A stretch of 64,000 nt of DNA, taken from assembly GCF_010820565.1 (NCBI RefSeq), contig NZ_JAAIJQ010000013.1:23955-87954 (forward strand), in the 5' to 3' direction. The notes under the pieces are model-generated. The model had not been told where the DNA came from, ran no database searches, and saw only the letters and a program-made list of their open reading frames with translations. Shown piece by piece: positions 11,027 through 21,708 of the stretch. How positions within the stretch are numbered: the stretch's first letter is position 1; every line of letters starts with the position of its first letter. The position numbers were made by a program, and so were the translations under genes. Origin of the DNA: Thiorhodococcus minor. Its GTDB lineage: Bacteria; Pseudomonadota; Gammaproteobacteria; Chromatiales; Chromatiaceae.

Positions 11027-12073
11027 TCAGGACTCACCCTGGCCTTTCTTTGCGTTCATTGCTTCGATTGCTGCTTCCAGTTGTTTGACTCGGCGCGCCA
11101 GCTCGTCAAGATGCCTGAAACGCGCCACATTGCGCCGCCAATCGCCACTCGGCATGGCAGGGATGCCGCTGCTGTAGGATCCGGCCTGCGTGAACGACCG
11201 CGTGACCATCGCCATGCCGGTGAAGTGGACGTCGTCGCCGATCTCCAGGTGTCCCGCCATGCCGACCGCGCCCGCGATCGTGCAGTTACGTCCGATCCGC
11301 GTCGAGCCCGAGATGCCGGCATTCGCCGCGATCGCGGTGTTTTCGCCGATGACGACGTTGTGGCCGATCTGGATATGGTTGTCCAGCTTCACGCCGTTGC
11401 CGATCACTGTGTCCTCGATGGCGCCGCGATCCACCGAGGTATTCGCCCCGATCTCGACATCATCGCCCAGCACGGCGCGACCGATCTGAGGAATGCGCAC
11501 CCAGAGCGCGCCGTCGCGAGCGAATCCGAAGCCCTCTCGGCCGATGACCGCGCCTGGATGCATGAGCGCCCGCTTGCCGACCACAGTCCCAGCGCACAGC
11601 GTCACGCGCGCGACCAAGCGGCTATCTTCTCCGACGCAGACGCCCTCGCCCAGGATGCACCCTGGACCCACGAAGACACGGGCCTCGACGACCGCGCCCG
11701 CCTCGACGACCGCGGTCGGACCGATCCAGGCGGACGGGTCGATGCGAGCCCTGGGATCCACGACCGCCGAGGGATGCACTCCCCCAGCTATCGGCGCATC
11801 CGGATGCAGGATGCGCGCGGCCCGTGCGTAGGTGAGATAAGGGTTCTCACTGATGAGCACCGGAACCTTGGCGAGCGCGGCGTCCTTCTCGGTGAGAACC
11901 ACCGCCCCGGCACGGGTCTCGGGCAGATAGTCGCGATACCTGGCGTCACCCAGAAAGGTCAGACTCCGAGAATCGGCCTTGGCGAGCTGGGCGACGCGCG
12001 ATACCACGGCCTCGCCGTCGCCCCGCAAGGGGACCGCCAAGCGCGCGGAGAGCTCTTTAAGACGCACCTCCAA
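11027..12073 (-). CDS. lpxD: UDP-3-O-acylglucosamine N-acyltransferase
   Basis: Third enzyme of lipid A synthesis; adds the N-linked hydroxyacyl chain. The 348-residue protein has the N-terminal uridine-binding domain ([14 protein letters not shown]), then a long run of hexapeptide repeats with [18 protein letters not shown] and the catalytic-His segment [18 protein letters not shown]-terminal helix ([20 protein letters not shown]) follows, as in the E. coli trimer. Located between skp/ompH and fabZ in the standard order. Confidence 0.95.
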   Translation of the reverse strand: MEVRLKELSARLAVPLRGDGEAVVSRVAQLAKADSRSLTFLGDARYRDYLPETRAGAVVLTEKDAALAKVPVLISENPYLTYARAARILHPDAPIAGGVHPSAVVDPRARIDPSAWIGPTAVVEAGAVVEARVFVGPGCILGEGVCVGEDSRLVARVTLCAGTVVGKRALMHPGAVIGREGFGFARDGALWVRIPQIGRAVLGDDVEIGANTSVDRGAIEDTVIGNGVKLDNHIQIGHNVVIGENTAIAANAGISGSTRIGRNCTIAGAVGMAGHLEIGDDVHFTGMAMVTRSFTQAGSYSSGIPAMPSGDWRRNVARFRHLDELARRVKQLEAAIEAMNAKKGQGES

Positions 12074-12152
12074 TGAACTGATCTCCCGGGCAGCCTGTTC
12101 GTCGTGAGCCCAGCTCGACCGCTCGGGCCAGGCTAGGTGCCACGCACTCGCG

Positions 12153-12686
12153 TCACTTCTTCTCGAAGACTTCCTTCAGACGCTCGATGACCAGATCCGA
12201 GATATCGATGCGCGGGTTCGAGTACACCAAGCCGTCACTGATGATGAGGTCGATGTCATTCTCCTTGGCCAGCTCGACGACGACCTCCTGCACCTGCCGA
12301 CCGAGCTTGGTCCTCAGCTCGTTCTGGCGAAGCGCGAAATCCTCCTGGAACTCGTCGCGCGCGTACTTGAGCCGGCGCGTCCGGCTCCGAATGTCATTCT
12401 GCAAGCGCTGGATCTCGCTCTCGCTCATGAGCGGACCGTCTTTCTCGAGCTGACGCTGCAGTGCGGCGATCTGCTCCTGCTGCCCTCTGAGGCTACGCTC
12501 GCGCTCCTCGATCTCGGCCTGAAGCGCGTCCCTCGCCGCCTCGTATTGCGGCGATTGCTCGACGACCCGATTGGGATCCACCACGGCAATGCGGTAGTCG
12601 CCCGCACCCGCCAACGGCATCGCCAAGGCGCCGAAAAGCGTCGCCAGGCAAAGCAAGAGCGTCTTCAAAACAAGCTCCGCCTTCAC
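12153..12686 (-). CDS. skp: OmpH/Skp-family periplasmic chaperone
   Basis: Periplasmic holdase of 177 residues that carries unfolded outer-membrane proteins to the BAM complex. It has a signal peptide (MKAELVLKTLLLCLATLFGALAMPLAGA), a beta-core start YRIAVVDPNRVV, and a long charged coiled-coil of tentacle helices in the middle (EERERSLRGQQEQIAALQRQ and onward). The C-terminal return strand contains ENDIDLIISDGLVYSNP. The start is GTG 12686, sharing a base with the TAG of bamA, so it is translated by coupling from bamA. Confidence 0.9.
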   Translation of the reverse strand: MKAELVLKTLLLCLATLFGALAMPLAGAGDYRIAVVDPNRVVEQSPQYEAARDALQAEIEERERSLRGQQEQIAALQRQLEKDGPLMSESEIQRLQNDIRSRTRRLKYARDEFQEDFALRQNELRTKLGRQVQEVVVELAKENDIDLIISDGLVYSNPRIDISDLVIERLKEVFEKK

Positions 12687-15010
12687 TAGAAGGTCTGACC
12701 GAATCCGAACTGGAAGACCTGGGCGTCGTCGCCGTCCTGCTCGTTGAGCGGAAAGGCCAAGCTGAGCGAGAGCGCGCCAACTGGTGACAGCCAGGTCACG
12801 GAGAGTCCCGTCGAGTAGCGCAGATCGCCGATATCGAAGCCCGTGGGTGCGAGCAGGTCCGAGTCATAGGTCGACCAGACGTTGCCGAAGTCGAAGAAGG
12901 CCCCGAGACGCAGCGTCTTCTCGAACTCCCCGCCGACGGGCGCCGGCGCGAAGAGCTCCAGGCTACCGACCAGCTTGAGATTGCCGCCCACCGGATCGTC
13001 GGTGTCGATCTCGCGCGGTCCCAGGGAGTTCGCGACCCAGCCGCGCACGGAGCGCGGACCACCTGCATAGTAGTTCTCGAAGAAAGGAAGATAGTCGATA
13101 TCTCCGTAGCCATCGCCGTAGCCGACATCCGCAGTCATCGCAAACACGAAACGCGACGTCAGCGGGATGAATCGCTGCTCTTCGAAGCCGACCCTGTAAT
13201 ACTGAAGATCGCTGCCGGGGACCGCGATCTCGGCCCTCGCCACCCTCAGCCCACCACTCGTCGGAAAGATCGCGGTATCGCGCGTATCGCTCGTGTAGGA
13301 CGCTGAGATCAAGAGATCGTGGAAGGTGTTGCCGTTGTCTTCCACGAACTGCTGCGCGATGCCCGACTCTCCCGCCGTGAAATCTGTGTACTGATAGCGG
13401 AAGCCCAAGCCCGCGCGACTGGTATCCGTGATCGGCAGACCGAAGGTCATGCCCGCGAGGCCGACATCTGTCGAGTAGTCGGCGCCGATCAGCTCGTCGA
13501 AATCCGTCTCCCGATAGGAGAGATCGAAGCCGCGGCTGATGCCGTCCACGGTGTAATAGGGGTTGTTGTAGCCGAGCTGGTAGAGTCGCGTGGCGGTACT
13601 GGTATTGAAGGCCAAGGAGACGCGCTTCCCCGTACCGAGGAAGTTCTTCTGAGTCACGCTCGCATTGAGCAAGATGCCCTGGGATTGCGAGAAGCCGATA
13701 CCCGCGGCCAGGTTGCCTGCCGGCTTTTCCTTGACCGTGACGTCGACATCGACCTGATCGGCGGAGCCTGGAACCGCCGGCGTCTCGATAGTGACGTCCT
13801 CGAAATAGCCGAGCCGCTGCAAGCGCTCGCGGGACTTGCGAACGAGGTCGGCCGAGAACCAGGCGGTCTCGAGCTGCCGCATCTCGCGACGCAGCACCTC
13901 GTCGCGCGTGCGGGTATTGCCCTTCATGTTGACCCGGCGGACGTAGACGCGCTTGCCGGCGTCCACGAAGAAGGTCACCGTGACCTCTTTCGCCGCCTCG
14001 TCGATCTCCGGCACCGTATTGACGTTCGCGAAGGCATAGCCCTCGTCACCGAGCAGGCTCGAGATGCGCTCGGCGCTCTCGGTCGTGGCCTTGCGCGAGA
14101 AATACTCGCCGCGCCTGAGCTGGATCAGCGGAAACAGCTTCTCGGCGGGAACCGAGGGATCGCCGGCCAGCTTGATGTCGCTCACGCGGAAAGGCTCGCC
14201 CTCCTCGATCGAGACGGTGACATAGATCTCCTTTTTGTCCGCACTGATGGAGACCTGGGTCGACTTGATGTCGAACTTGATGTAGCCGCGATCCAGATAG
14301 AAGGAGCGCAGCGACTCGAGATCACCGGCGAGCTTCTGCTTGGAGTATTGGTCGTTCTTGCTGTAGAAGGAGCTCCAGCGGGTGGGGCCGAGCTCGAACT
14401 GCTTGAGCAGCTCTTTCTGGCTGAAGGCGTCGTTGCCGATGATGTTGATCTGCTTGATGCGGGCCGTCAGCCCCTCGGTGATCTCGATGTTGACCGCGAC
14501 GCGGTTGCGCTCCAGCGGCGAGACCGTCGATTGAATGAGGACCCCGTACTTGCCGCGCGCGAAATACTGACGCTCGAGCTCCTGCTCGATGCGGTCCAGC
14601 ACGGACCGGTTGAACACCCGCCCCTCTTTGAGGCCGATATCGGCAAGCGCGGCGGTCAAGGCCTCCGTATCGATGTCCTTGTTGCCCGTGATCTTGATCT
14701 CTGCAATGGCGGGGCGCTCCCTGACCCAGATCACGAGCACGCTGCCGTCGCGCTCGACGCGCACGTCATCGAAGAAACCGGTGCGGTACAAGGAGCGGAT
14801 GATGCCGCCGGTGACATCCTCGCCGACGGTGTCGCCGATCTGGACGGGTAGATAGTTGAACACCGTGCCGGGCGCAATCCGCTGCAGTCCCTCGACGCGA
14901 ATGTCGGAGACCTGGAAAACTTGGGCGAAGGCGGGAAGCTGCACGAAAACGAGCAGCACAGCGAGCAGGAGCGCCCGCTGAGCACCAGAGGCGAGATTCC
15001 GAATAGTCAC
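12686..15010 (-). CDS. bamA: Outer membrane protein assembly factor BamA
   Basis: Essential outer-membrane insertase (Omp85 family). The signal peptide (LLLAVLLVFVQLPAFA) is followed by five POTRA repeats, starting at FQVSDIRVEGLQRIAPGTVF, and a 16-strand barrel ending in a terminal aromatic signature (VFQFGFGQTF). VRGW in the barrel loop L6 motif (GPRSVRGW) matches the VRGF/Y signature that locks the barrel. I place the start at GTG 15010, giving 774 residues; the open frame extends to 15067, and the region between has other possible starts. The gene lies between rseP and skp as in other gammaproteobacteria. Confidence 0.95.
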   Translation of the reverse strand: MTIRNLASGAQRALLLAVLLVFVQLPAFAQVFQVSDIRVEGLQRIAPGTVFNYLPVQIGDTVGEDVTGGIIRSLYRTGFFDDVRVERDGSVLVIWVRERPAIAEIKITGNKDIDTEALTAALADIGLKEGRVFNRSVLDRIEQELERQYFARGKYGVLIQSTVSPLERNRVAVNIEITEGLTARIKQINIIGNDAFSQKELLKQFELGPTRWSSFYSKNDQYSKQKLAGDLESLRSFYLDRGYIKFDIKSTQVSISADKKEIYVTVSIEEGEPFRVSDIKLAGDPSVPAEKLFPLIQLRRGEYFSRKATTESAERISSLLGDEGYAFANVNTVPEIDEAAKEVTVTFFVDAGKRVYVRRVNMKGNTRTRDEVLRREMRQLETAWFSADLVRKSRERLQRLGYFEDVTIETPAVPGSADQVDVDVTVKEKPAGNLAAGIGFSQSQGILLNASVTQKNFLGTGKRVSLAFNTSTATRLYQLGYNNPYYTVDGISRGFDLSYRETDFDELIGADYSTDVGLAGMTFGLPITDTSRAGLGFRYQYTDFTAGESGIAQQFVEDNGNTFHDLLISASYTSDTRDTAIFPTSGGLRVARAEIAVPGSDLQYYRVGFEEQRFIPLTSRFVFAMTADVGYGDGYGDIDYLPFFENYYAGGPRSVRGWVANSLGPREIDTDDPVGGNLKLVGSLELFAPAPVGGEFEKTLRLGAFFDFGNVWSTYDSDLLAPTGFDIGDLRYSTGLSVTWLSPVGALSLSLAFPLNEQDGDDAQVFQFGFGQTF

Positions 15011-15096
15011 GCGCAACACGAGGTCCCCTACGTCAAGGCGCCGTCTGCTCAGACGGTCGGCATCCAAGGCGCGCTAGTATAAGGGATCAGGGGAAA

Positions 15097-16461
15097 TTAG
15101 CCCAATAGCCTGGACAGGTCGACATAGAAGGCGAGCGTCATGAGCGCCGCCAGTAGGACGAAGCCCACCTTCTGCCCCTGCAGCTGAGCCTCTTCCGAGA
15201 GCGGGCTTCCCTTGATCCACTCGACGAAGAAGAAGAGCAGATGCCCACCATCCAGCACCGGGATGGGCAGCAAATTTAGAATACCGAGACTGATGCTCAC
15301 GATGGCGAGGAACTTGACGAAGGAGTCCAGCCCGTAGCTCGCCGTCCTCCCGGCGGCCTCGGCGATGGTGATCGGACCGCTGAGGTTGCGCACAGAGGCC
15401 TCGCCAACCAGCATGCGCCCCATCACCCGCAGCATCAGGGCGCTCATCTCGACGGTCTTGCCGACCGCCTCGCTCATCGCCTCGACCGGCCCATAGCTTA
15501 CCTTCACGAGGTAGCCGGCCATGAGATCCTCAGGGACATCGACCCCGGCGCCGATGCGCCCGACGCGCTCGCCACCGCTGTCGATGACGCGCGGCGTGAC
15601 GGCCAGGTCACGAACGACGGCCCCGTCGCGCTCAACGTCAAGCTGCATGGGCTCGCCCGGACGATCACGCACCATCTCGACCCACGCCTGCCAGGAAGTG
15701 ACAGGCACGCCGCCCGCCGAAAGGATGCGGTCTCCGACTTGGAGACCAGCCTGGTCCGCGGCCTCGCCGGGGACGATCTCGCCGATGACCGGGGGGATCT
15801 GGGGCCGGCTCGGCTCGAGCCCGAGGTGATCGAGAAGGTTCGGCTCCTCGGCCAGGTCAGCGATGACGCCGCCGGGGACCACGAGCACGCGCTCCTCGCC
15901 GCGATCGTCGCGGACCCGCACGCTCAGATCGGCCCCGTCCATCGCTTCGACGGTCACCGCGAAGACGGCCGTTTCCCAGCTGCGCGCAGCACGGTCGCCG
16001 ACCTGGATCAGCTCGTCACCCGGCCTGAAGCCGGACTCGGCCGCGATCGACGCCGGCTCGACCGTCCCGACCACCGGCTTGAGGCCGGTATCGCCGGCCA
16101 TGAAGACCGCCCAGTAGGCGAAGATGGCGAAGAGCAGATTGAACAGCGGCCCCGCAGCAACGATCGCCGTGCGCTTCCACAGCGGCTGACGGTTGAACGC
16201 CTGATCGAGCAGGGCTTCGGGGACCTCTTCCTCGCGCTCATCCAGCATCTTCACGTAGCCGCCGAGAGGAATCATGGCGATGACGTACTCGGTACCGTCC
16301 GGACGACGCTGCCAGCGCGCCAGTGCCTTGCCGAATCCGATCGAGAACCTGAGCACCCGGACGCCGAGGCGGCGGGCTACCCAGAAATGACCGAATTCGT
16401 GGACCGCGATCAGAATCGCGAGCGCGACAACGAAGGAGCCAATGGTGAATAGCAAGTCCAT
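15097..16461 (-). CDS. rseP: Site-2 metalloprotease RseP
   Basis: Inner-membrane zinc protease that cleaves the transmembrane anti-sigma factor RseA in the sigma-E envelope stress response. The zinc motif AVHEFGHFWVARRLG is in TM1 and the LPIPVLDGGHLLFFF motif lies in the third TM region. Two PDZ domains fill the periplasmic middle (FRPGDELIQVGDRAA and LQVGDRILSAGGVPV). At 454 residues it is family length. Adjacent to bamA and dxr in the conserved order. Confidence 0.95.
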   Translation of the reverse strand: MDLLFTIGSFVVALAILIAVHEFGHFWVARRLGVRVLRFSIGFGKALARWQRRPDGTEYVIAMIPLGGYVKMLDEREEEVPEALLDQAFNRQPLWKRTAIVAAGPLFNLLFAIFAYWAVFMAGDTGLKPVVGTVEPASIAAESGFRPGDELIQVGDRAARSWETAVFAVTVEAMDGADLSVRVRDDRGEERVLVVPGGVIADLAEEPNLLDHLGLEPSRPQIPPVIGEIVPGEAADQAGLQVGDRILSAGGVPVTSWQAWVEMVRDRPGEPMQLDVERDGAVVRDLAVTPRVIDSGGERVGRIGAGVDVPEDLMAGYLVKVSYGPVEAMSEAVGKTVEMSALMLRVMGRMLVGEASVRNLSGPITIAEAAGRTASYGLDSFVKFLAIVSISLGILNLLPIPVLDGGHLLFFFVEWIKGSPLSEEAQLQGQKVGFVLLAALMTLAFYVDLSRLLG

Positions 16462-16479
16462 AGTCGTCCGGTTGGTGAG

Positions 16480-17667
16480 CTAGGCCGCCCGCGCCCGCAC
16501 CGCGTGCTCGGCCGATTCACGGGCGCGGCGGTCCACGTCGAGCAAGAATTCGAGCCCCTTGTCCGCCACGGACTCGTTCGGCAGGGCCTCGAGCGTGTCT
16601 GCAACGACAGCGGCAATTCCCGGCAGATCGACACGACGGTCCAGGAAGGCGGCAACCGCGACCTCGTTGGCGGCATTCAGCACCGCCGGCGCCGTCCCTC
16701 CACGCCGGGCGGACTCGAACGCCAGCCCAAGGCAGGGGAACCGCATCAAGTCGGGCTCCTGGAAGTCGAGGTGCGCGACGGCGAAGAGATCCAGGGGAGC
16801 GACACCTGAATCGATCCGCTCGGGCCAGCCCATTGCGTGAGCGATCGGCGTACGCATGTCCGGGTTACCCAGCTGTGCGAGAACGGAGCCGTCCTCGTAC
16901 TGAACCAGCGAGTGAATGACACTCTGCGGATGCACCACTACTTGGATATGGTCGGTATCCGTGCCAAACAACCAGCACGCCTCGATCACCTCGAGTCCTT
17001 TGTTCATCATGGTGGCCGAGTCGACGGAGATCTTGCGGCCCATAGCCCAGGTGGGATGGGCGCAAGCCTGCTCGGGGGTGACGCTCGAGAGCTGATCGAC
17101 CGGCCATTCCCGCAAGGGCCCGCCCGAGGCCGTCAGCAGGATGCGCTTCACGCCGACCCGCGGCAGGCCATCGGCGAAATTCGGCGGCAGACACTGAAAG
17201 ATGGCGTTGTGCTCGCTGTCGATCGGCAGCAGCTCGGCGCCGCTATCGGACACGGCCTGCATCAGCATGGCGCCGGCGACCACGAGCGACTCCTTGTTGG
17301 CGAGCAGCACCCGCTTGCCTGCCCGCGCCGCGGCCAGCGTGGGCCGCAGACCGGCGGCGCCAACGATGGCGGCCATGACGTAGTCGGTCTCGGGCAGCGC
17401 GGCAACCTGCTCCAGGCCCTCGATGCCGGAGAGGATCTCGGGCCGCCCCGACATATCGGCGAGCAAGTCGCGCAGGCGCGCCGCAGCATCGGCGTCCGCC
17501 ATGACGGCGAATTTCGGACGGTGCTGACGGCACTGATCGGCGAGCCGCTCCGCGTCGCGGTTGGCGGTCAAGGCGACCGCCTGGAAACGGTCGGGATGGC
17601 GCGCCAGCACGTCGAGCGTGCTGACGCCGATGGAGCCCGTGGCTCCGAGAACGGTCACGCCAATCAC
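16480..17667 (-). CDS. dxr: 1-deoxy-D-xylulose-5-phosphate reductoisomerase
   Basis: Second enzyme of the MEP isoprenoid pathway; rearranges and reduces DXP to 2-C-methyl-D-erythritol 4-phosphate with NADPH. The nucleotide-binding start [17 protein letters not shown], the [10 protein letters not shown] metal-site segment and [12 protein letters not shown] are all present in 395 residues. Neighbour uppS uses the isoprenoid product, which makes the pairing functionally sensible. Confidence 0.95.
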   Translation of the reverse strand: MIGVTVLGATGSIGVSTLDVLARHPDRFQAVALTANRDAERLADQCRQHRPKFAVMADADAAARLRDLLADMSGRPEILSGIEGLEQVAALPETDYVMAAIVGAAGLRPTLAAARAGKRVLLANKESLVVAGAMLMQAVSDSGAELLPIDSEHNAIFQCLPPNFADGLPRVGVKRILLTASGGPLREWPVDQLSSVTPEQACAHPTWAMGRKISVDSATMMNKGLEVIEACWLFGTDTDHIQVVVHPQSVIHSLVQYEDGSVLAQLGNPDMRTPIAHAMGWPERIDSGVAPLDLFAVAHLDFQEPDLMRFPCLGLAFESARRGGTAPAVLNAANEVAVAAFLDRRVDLPGIAAVVADTLEALPNESVADKGLEFLLDVDRRARESAEHAVRARAA

Positions 17668-17680
17668 AATCTACTCCGAA

Positions 17681-18508
17681 TCAGGTTAGGGCCCAGGCCA
17701 CGCCGAGGGCGAACACAGGGGCAGCCGCGGTCAGGCTGTCGATGCGATCCAGCAGCCCCCCGTGCCCAGGCAAGAGTTGACTGGAATCCTTCATGCTCCG
17801 CCGACGCTTCAGCAGGCTCTCGTAGAGATCGCCGACGACCGAGATGAGGGCCGCCAGGCCGCAAACGATCAACGCCAACAGGGTATGCGGCGCGTCGAGA
17901 CCGAGCGCCCAGGCGAGCCCGAGCCCACAGACCGCGGCCCCCACCATGGCCCCATAGACACCGGCCCGCGTCTTGCCCGGGCTCACCACGGGCGCCAGCT
18001 TCGCGCGCCCCCAGCGCCGCCCAACGAAGTAGGCCGAAGTATCAGCGGTCCAGATCAGGATCAGGAGAAAGAGCACCAGGCCCGGCCCCGAGCCCGGCAC
18101 GCTCCGCAGACTCATCAAGGCCACCCAGGATGGCAGCAGCACCAGCAGGCCGACGCCCAATTGCAGCGGCTGGGCCCCAGCCACCAGATCGATTCGCCGC
18201 GTGAGCAGAATCCGCGCCGCTTGCAGGACCCACCAGGCCGCGCCGACGAGAAGGAGCGGCATCTGCAGCGTCGGCAAGGCCCAGAGCACCCCGACACAGC
18301 CGCCGACCAGGGCTAGATAGCCCGCGCGCTGCCCCTGCTGCGAGATCCCGGACAGGGCGCACCATTCCCAGGCAGCGACGAGCAGCACGAGCAGGAAAAA
18401 GACGCCGAAGGCCGCTTGTGGCAGCAGCAGCACGGCCGCGATGACGAGCGGGCCGAGCGAAAAGGCAGTAATGGCGCGGCGGCGCAGGCTACTGGATGCC
18501 AACGCCAT
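17681..18508 (-). CDS. cdsA: Phosphatidate cytidylyltransferase
   Basis: Integral membrane enzyme making CDP-diacylglycerol for phospholipids. The C-terminal signature SLLKRRRSMKD...GHGGLLDRIDS is the CDS family motif with its metal-binding Asp residues, and multiple TM segments precede it. ATG 18508 has GAGG just upstream and begins one base after the uppS stop codon, giving 275 residues. ATG 18523 would overlap uppS and has no ribosome site. Confidence 0.94.
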   Translation of the reverse strand: MALASSSLRRRAITAFSLGPLVIAAVLLLPQAAFGVFFLLVLLVAAWEWCALSGISQQGQRAGYLALVGGCVGVLWALPTLQMPLLLVGAAWWVLQAARILLTRRIDLVAGAQPLQLGVGLLVLLPSWVALMSLRSVPGSGPGLVLFLLILIWTADTSAYFVGRRWGRAKLAPVVSPGKTRAGVYGAMVGAAVCGLGLAWALGLDAPHTLLALIVCGLAALISVVGDLYESLLKRRRSMKDSSQLLPGHGGLLDRIDSLTAAAPVFALGVAWALT

Positions 18509-18509
18509 G

Positions 18510-19304
18510 CTAGCCTCGCGCATAGAGGGATAGGGGCGACATGGTCTCGGTCTCGACCTGATCGCCGGTGCGTCCGAACCGGCGCTGGCGCCGAGCATAG
18601 TCGTCGAGGGCCAAGCCATAGGCCGCCTCGTCGAAGTCCGGCCAAAGGGTATCCGTGAAGTAGAGCTCGGCATAAGCCGACTGCCAGAGCACGAAGTTGC
18701 TCAATCGCTGCTCGCCCCCAGTGCGAATGAAGAAATCGGGCTCCAGGAGGTCGGGAAAGGAGAGGTAGTCGGCAAAGAGGGCCTCGTCGATCCGATCCGG
18801 GTCGAGACGCCCCGCCCTCGCCTCTGCGGCGAGGCGACGCGCGGCCTGCATGATGTCCCATCGCCCGCCATAGTTGGCGGCCACCTGGAGGTTGAGCCGG
18901 CCGTTCTCCGCGGTCAGCGCCTCTGCCTCGGCGATGCGATGCTGCAGCTTCTCGGGGAAGGCGCCGCGCTCACCGATGACGCGCAGACGCACCTGATTTT
19001 CATGCAGGCGCCGGACCTCGTTGCGCAGGGCGCTCATGAAGAGCTCCATGAGGATGTTGACCTCGCTGCGGGGACGGCGCCAATTCTCGCTACTGAAGGC
19101 GAAGAGCGTCAGGATCTGAACGCCGCGACGCACGCTTTCCTCGACGGCGGCGCGAACGCTCTTGACGCCCTCGCGGTGCCCGGCGGTACGCGGGAGAGAA
19201 CGCTGCTTCGCCCAGCGGCCGTTCCCGTCCATGATGATGGCGACATGCTTCGGGGTCCGATGGTCGACATCGGACGGGAGAACGACAGGGGTTGCAGTTT
19301 CCAC
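18510..19304 (-). CDS. uppS: (2E,6E)-farnesyl-diphosphate-specific ditrans,polycis-undecaprenyl-diphosphate synthase
   Basis: cis-Prenyltransferase making the C55 carrier lipid for peptidoglycan and O-antigen. HVAIIMDGNGRWAK carries the catalytic Asp, and SSENWRRP and RTGGEQRLSNF are family signatures. GTG 19304 gives 264 residues, a family-like length; an upstream frame to 19688 runs back over frr and is a shadow. Sits between frr and cdsA, the usual order. Confidence 0.94.
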   Translation of the reverse strand: METATPVVLPSDVDHRTPKHVAIIMDGNGRWAKQRSLPRTAGHREGVKSVRAAVEESVRRGVQILTLFAFSSENWRRPRSEVNILMELFMSALRNEVRRLHENQVRLRVIGERGAFPEKLQHRIAEAEALTAENGRLNLQVAANYGGRWDIMQAARRLAAEARAGRLDPDRIDEALFADYLSFPDLLEPDFFIRTGGEQRLSNFVLWQSAYAELYFTDTLWPDFDEAAYGLALDDYARRQRRFGRTGDQVETETMSPLSLYARG

Positions 19305-19336
19305 GATAGCTCTAGGGGGAGCGAGTCCCGAGGGAC

Positions 19337-19894
19337 TCAAATCGACATCAGGTCTTGCTCTTTCTCGGCCAAGACGGCATCGACGTCCTTGACGTACTGG
19401 TCGGTCAGCTTCTGGACGATCTCCTGACCGCGACGCTCGTCGTCCTCGGAGATCATCTTTTCCTTGACGAGCTCTTTGAGATCGTGGTTGGCATCGCGAC
19501 GGATGTTTCGGATCGCGACCCGCGCCTGCTCGGCCTCGTGACGCGCCACCTTGATGAGGTCGCGCCTGCGCTCCTCGGTCAGCGCCGGCATGGGCACGCG
19601 AATCACGGTCCCGGCGGTATTGGGATTGAGCCCGAGGTCCGATTGCATGATCGCCTTCTCGACGGCCTGGACCATGGCCTTCTCCCAAGGCTGAACGGCC
19701 AGGGTTCGGGCGTCTTCGGCATTGATGTTGGCAACCTGGCGGATCGGCACGTCCGAGCCGTAGTAGGACACCATGATGTGGTCGAGCAATGACGGGTGCG
19801 CGCGCCCGGTGCGGATCTTGGCTAGCTCGTGGGAGAGCGCCTCGACGCTCTTGCCCATGCGGTCGGCTGCATCTTTCTTGATATCGTCGATCAT
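19337..19894 (-). CDS. frr: Ribosome recycling factor
   Basis: Splits post-termination ribosomes together with EF-G. The 185-residue tRNA-mimic sequence is typical: [54 protein letters not shown] and RNIRRDAN. It starts at ATG 19894, one base past the pyrH stop codon at 19896-19898, so it is probably coupled to pyrH. Confidence 0.97.
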   Translation of the reverse strand: MIDDIKKDAADRMGKSVEALSHELAKIRTGRAHPSLLDHIMVSYYGSDVPIRQVANINAEDARTLAVQPWEKAMVQAVEKAIMQSDLGLNPNTAGTVIRVPMPALTEERRRDLIKVARHEAEQARVAIRNIRRDANHDLKELVKEKMISEDDERRGQEIVQKLTDQYVKDVDAVLAEKEQDLMSI

Positions 19895-19895
19895 C

Positions 19896-20618
19896 TTAGC
19901 TCTCGCTCACGACCAACGATCCGACGTCCTCGCCACGGATCAATCGCAGCAAGGCACCGGTCTCGTTGATGTTCATTACGCGCAGTGGCATGGCATGGTC
20001 TCGGCACAGCACGATGGCCGTAGCGTCCATCACCCGCAAGTCTTCGCGCAGCGCCTGATCATAGCTGAGGCGGGGATAGAAGGCTGCGCTCGGCTCGGTC
20101 ACCGGATCCGCGGAGTAGACACCGTCCACCTTGGTCGCCTTGACCAGCAGGTCCGCACCGATCTCGACCGCGCGCAGGCTCGCTGCGGAATCCGTGGTGA
20201 AGAAGGGATTACCTGTACCGCCGGCGAAGAGGACGACGCGCCCGCACTCCAGGTGCTTGAGGGCACGCCTGTGCGCATAGCCCTCGCAGACCTGGTCGAC
20301 CTCGAGCGCCGACATCACCCGCGCCGGCAAGCCCAGCCGCTCGAGCGCATCCCGCATGGCCAAGGCGTTCATCACCGTCGCAAGCATGCCCATGTGGTCG
20401 CCGGTGACGCGATCCATCCCACGCGCCGCCAGACCCGCCCCACGGAAGATGTTACCGCCCCCGATCACCAGCGCGACCTGCGCGCCCGCCGCGACGAGCG
20501 CCTGCACCTCGCGGGCATAGCGCTCGAGCACGTCCGGATCGATTCCATGAGCACCCTCTCCCATAAGCGCCTCGCCGCTGAGCTTGAGCAAGATGCGTCG
20601 ATAAACGAGGGCGGTCAT
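19896..20618 (-). CDS. pyrH: Uridylate kinase
   Basis: UMP kinase of the amino-acid kinase fold, providing UDP for RNA and nucleotide sugars. [12 protein letters not shown] and IGGGNIFRG form the phosphate-binding loops; [13 protein letters not shown] is also diagnostic. It has 240 residues, the standard hexameric enzyme length. It lies between tsf and frr. Confidence 0.97.
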   Translation of the reverse strand: MTALVYRRILLKLSGEALMGEGAHGIDPDVLERYAREVQALVAAGAQVALVIGGGNIFRGAGLAARGMDRVTGDHMGMLATVMNALAMRDALERLGLPARVMSALEVDQVCEGYAHRRALKHLECGRVVLFAGGTGNPFFTTDSAASLRAVEIGADLLVKATKVDGVYSADPVTEPSAAFYPRLSYDQALREDLRVMDATAIVLCRDHAMPLRVMNINETGALLRLIRGEDVGSLVVSES

Positions 20619-20671
20619 ACCCGAGCTCCTATAGCGCCTGGATCGTTAGCCGTCCAGGATACAGCAACTGC

Positions 20672-21559
20672 TCAGCTGCCGCGAACCTGCGCCATGACCT
20701 CGTCGGCGAAGTTCTCGGTCTTCTTCTCGATGCCCTCGCCTACTTCGACGCGCATAAAGCGCTTCACCTCGGCGCCGGCCTGCTTGAGCAGCTTCTCGAC
20801 GCTCTGATCGGGGTCCTTGACGAAGGCCTGACCGAGCAAGGTCACCTCTTCCAGGTACTTGCGCACGCGCCCCTCGACGATCTTGTCCATGATGGCCTCG
20901 GGCTTGCCGCTCTCGAGCGCCTGCGCCTTGAAGATCTCGCGCTCCTTGGACAAGGTCTCCTCGGGCACCTGCTCGGCACTGACGCAGATCGGATTGCTCG
21001 CCGCGATGTGCATTGCCAGATCGCGCCCCAGGGTCTCGTCGCCGCCGACGAGATCGACAACCACACCGATCTTCAGGCCATGACGGTAGCTGCACAAGGT
21101 CCCGGCGGCCGCATCGAAGCGCACCAGGCGACGTACCTGGACGTTCTCGCCGATCTTCGCGACCAGCGCCGCCCGCGCCGACTCGACAGTCTGCGCGGAA
21201 TCTCCCGCAAATGCCGCAGCCGAGAGCGCCTCGGCGTCTTGAGCATCGCTGCTCAGGGCCGTCTCGGCCGCGCCTTCCGCAAAGGACTGGAAGTTGGCAT
21301 CCTTGGCCACGAAGTCCGTCTCGGAATTGACCTCGACCATGACGCCGCGCTTGCCGTCGTCCGCGATCTTGATGACCACGACGCCCTCGGCGGCGGTCCG
21401 GCCCGACTTCTTCGCGGCCTTCGCCTGGCCTGACTTGCGCATCGCCTCGATCGCGGCCTCGATGTCGCCATTGGCATCGACGAGCGCCTTCTTGCACTCC
21501 ATCATGCCCGCGCCGGTACGCTCGCGGAGATCCTTAACCATTGCGGCTGAAATCGCCAT
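20672..21559 (-). CDS. tsf: Elongation factor Ts
   Basis: Nucleotide exchange factor for EF-Tu. The UBA-like N-terminus ([19 protein letters not shown]) and SETDFVAKD are signature segments, and the protein has 295 residues. It is 149 bp downstream of rpsB and shares its transcript in nearly all bacteria. Confidence 0.97.
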   Translation of the reverse strand: MAISAAMVKDLRERTGAGMMECKKALVDANGDIEAAIEAMRKSGQAKAAKKSGRTAAEGVVVIKIADDGKRGVMVEVNSETDFVAKDANFQSFAEGAAETALSSDAQDAEALSAAAFAGDSAQTVESARAALVAKIGENVQVRRLVRFDAAAGTLCSYRHGLKIGVVVDLVGGDETLGRDLAMHIAASNPICVSAEQVPEETLSKEREIFKAQALESGKPEAIMDKIVEGRVRKYLEEVTLLGQAFVKDPDQSVEKLLKQAGAEVKRFMRVEVGEGIEKKTENFADEVMAQVRGS

Positions 21560-21708
21560 CGCTATCTCACCTCTTCACCCGCTGTGGGTGGTCACGAACT
21601 CTAGATACGAAACCGCCGCTGATCGCGGCGGCTGAAGATAAAGACTGGGGTCGCGCGGGGCACCGTTGCGCGCCGGCAGGCGCGGCGCGCAACGGGCAAT
21701 GCGCGTGC

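Noticed and set aside
13319..14851. 510-codon plus-strand frame inside bamA
   Set aside because: GC-rich antisense shadow; POTRA and barrel motifs are on the minus strand.
18510..19688. 392-codon frame for uppS
   Set aside because: The first 128 codons run over frr in another frame; the family-like protein starts at GTG 19304.
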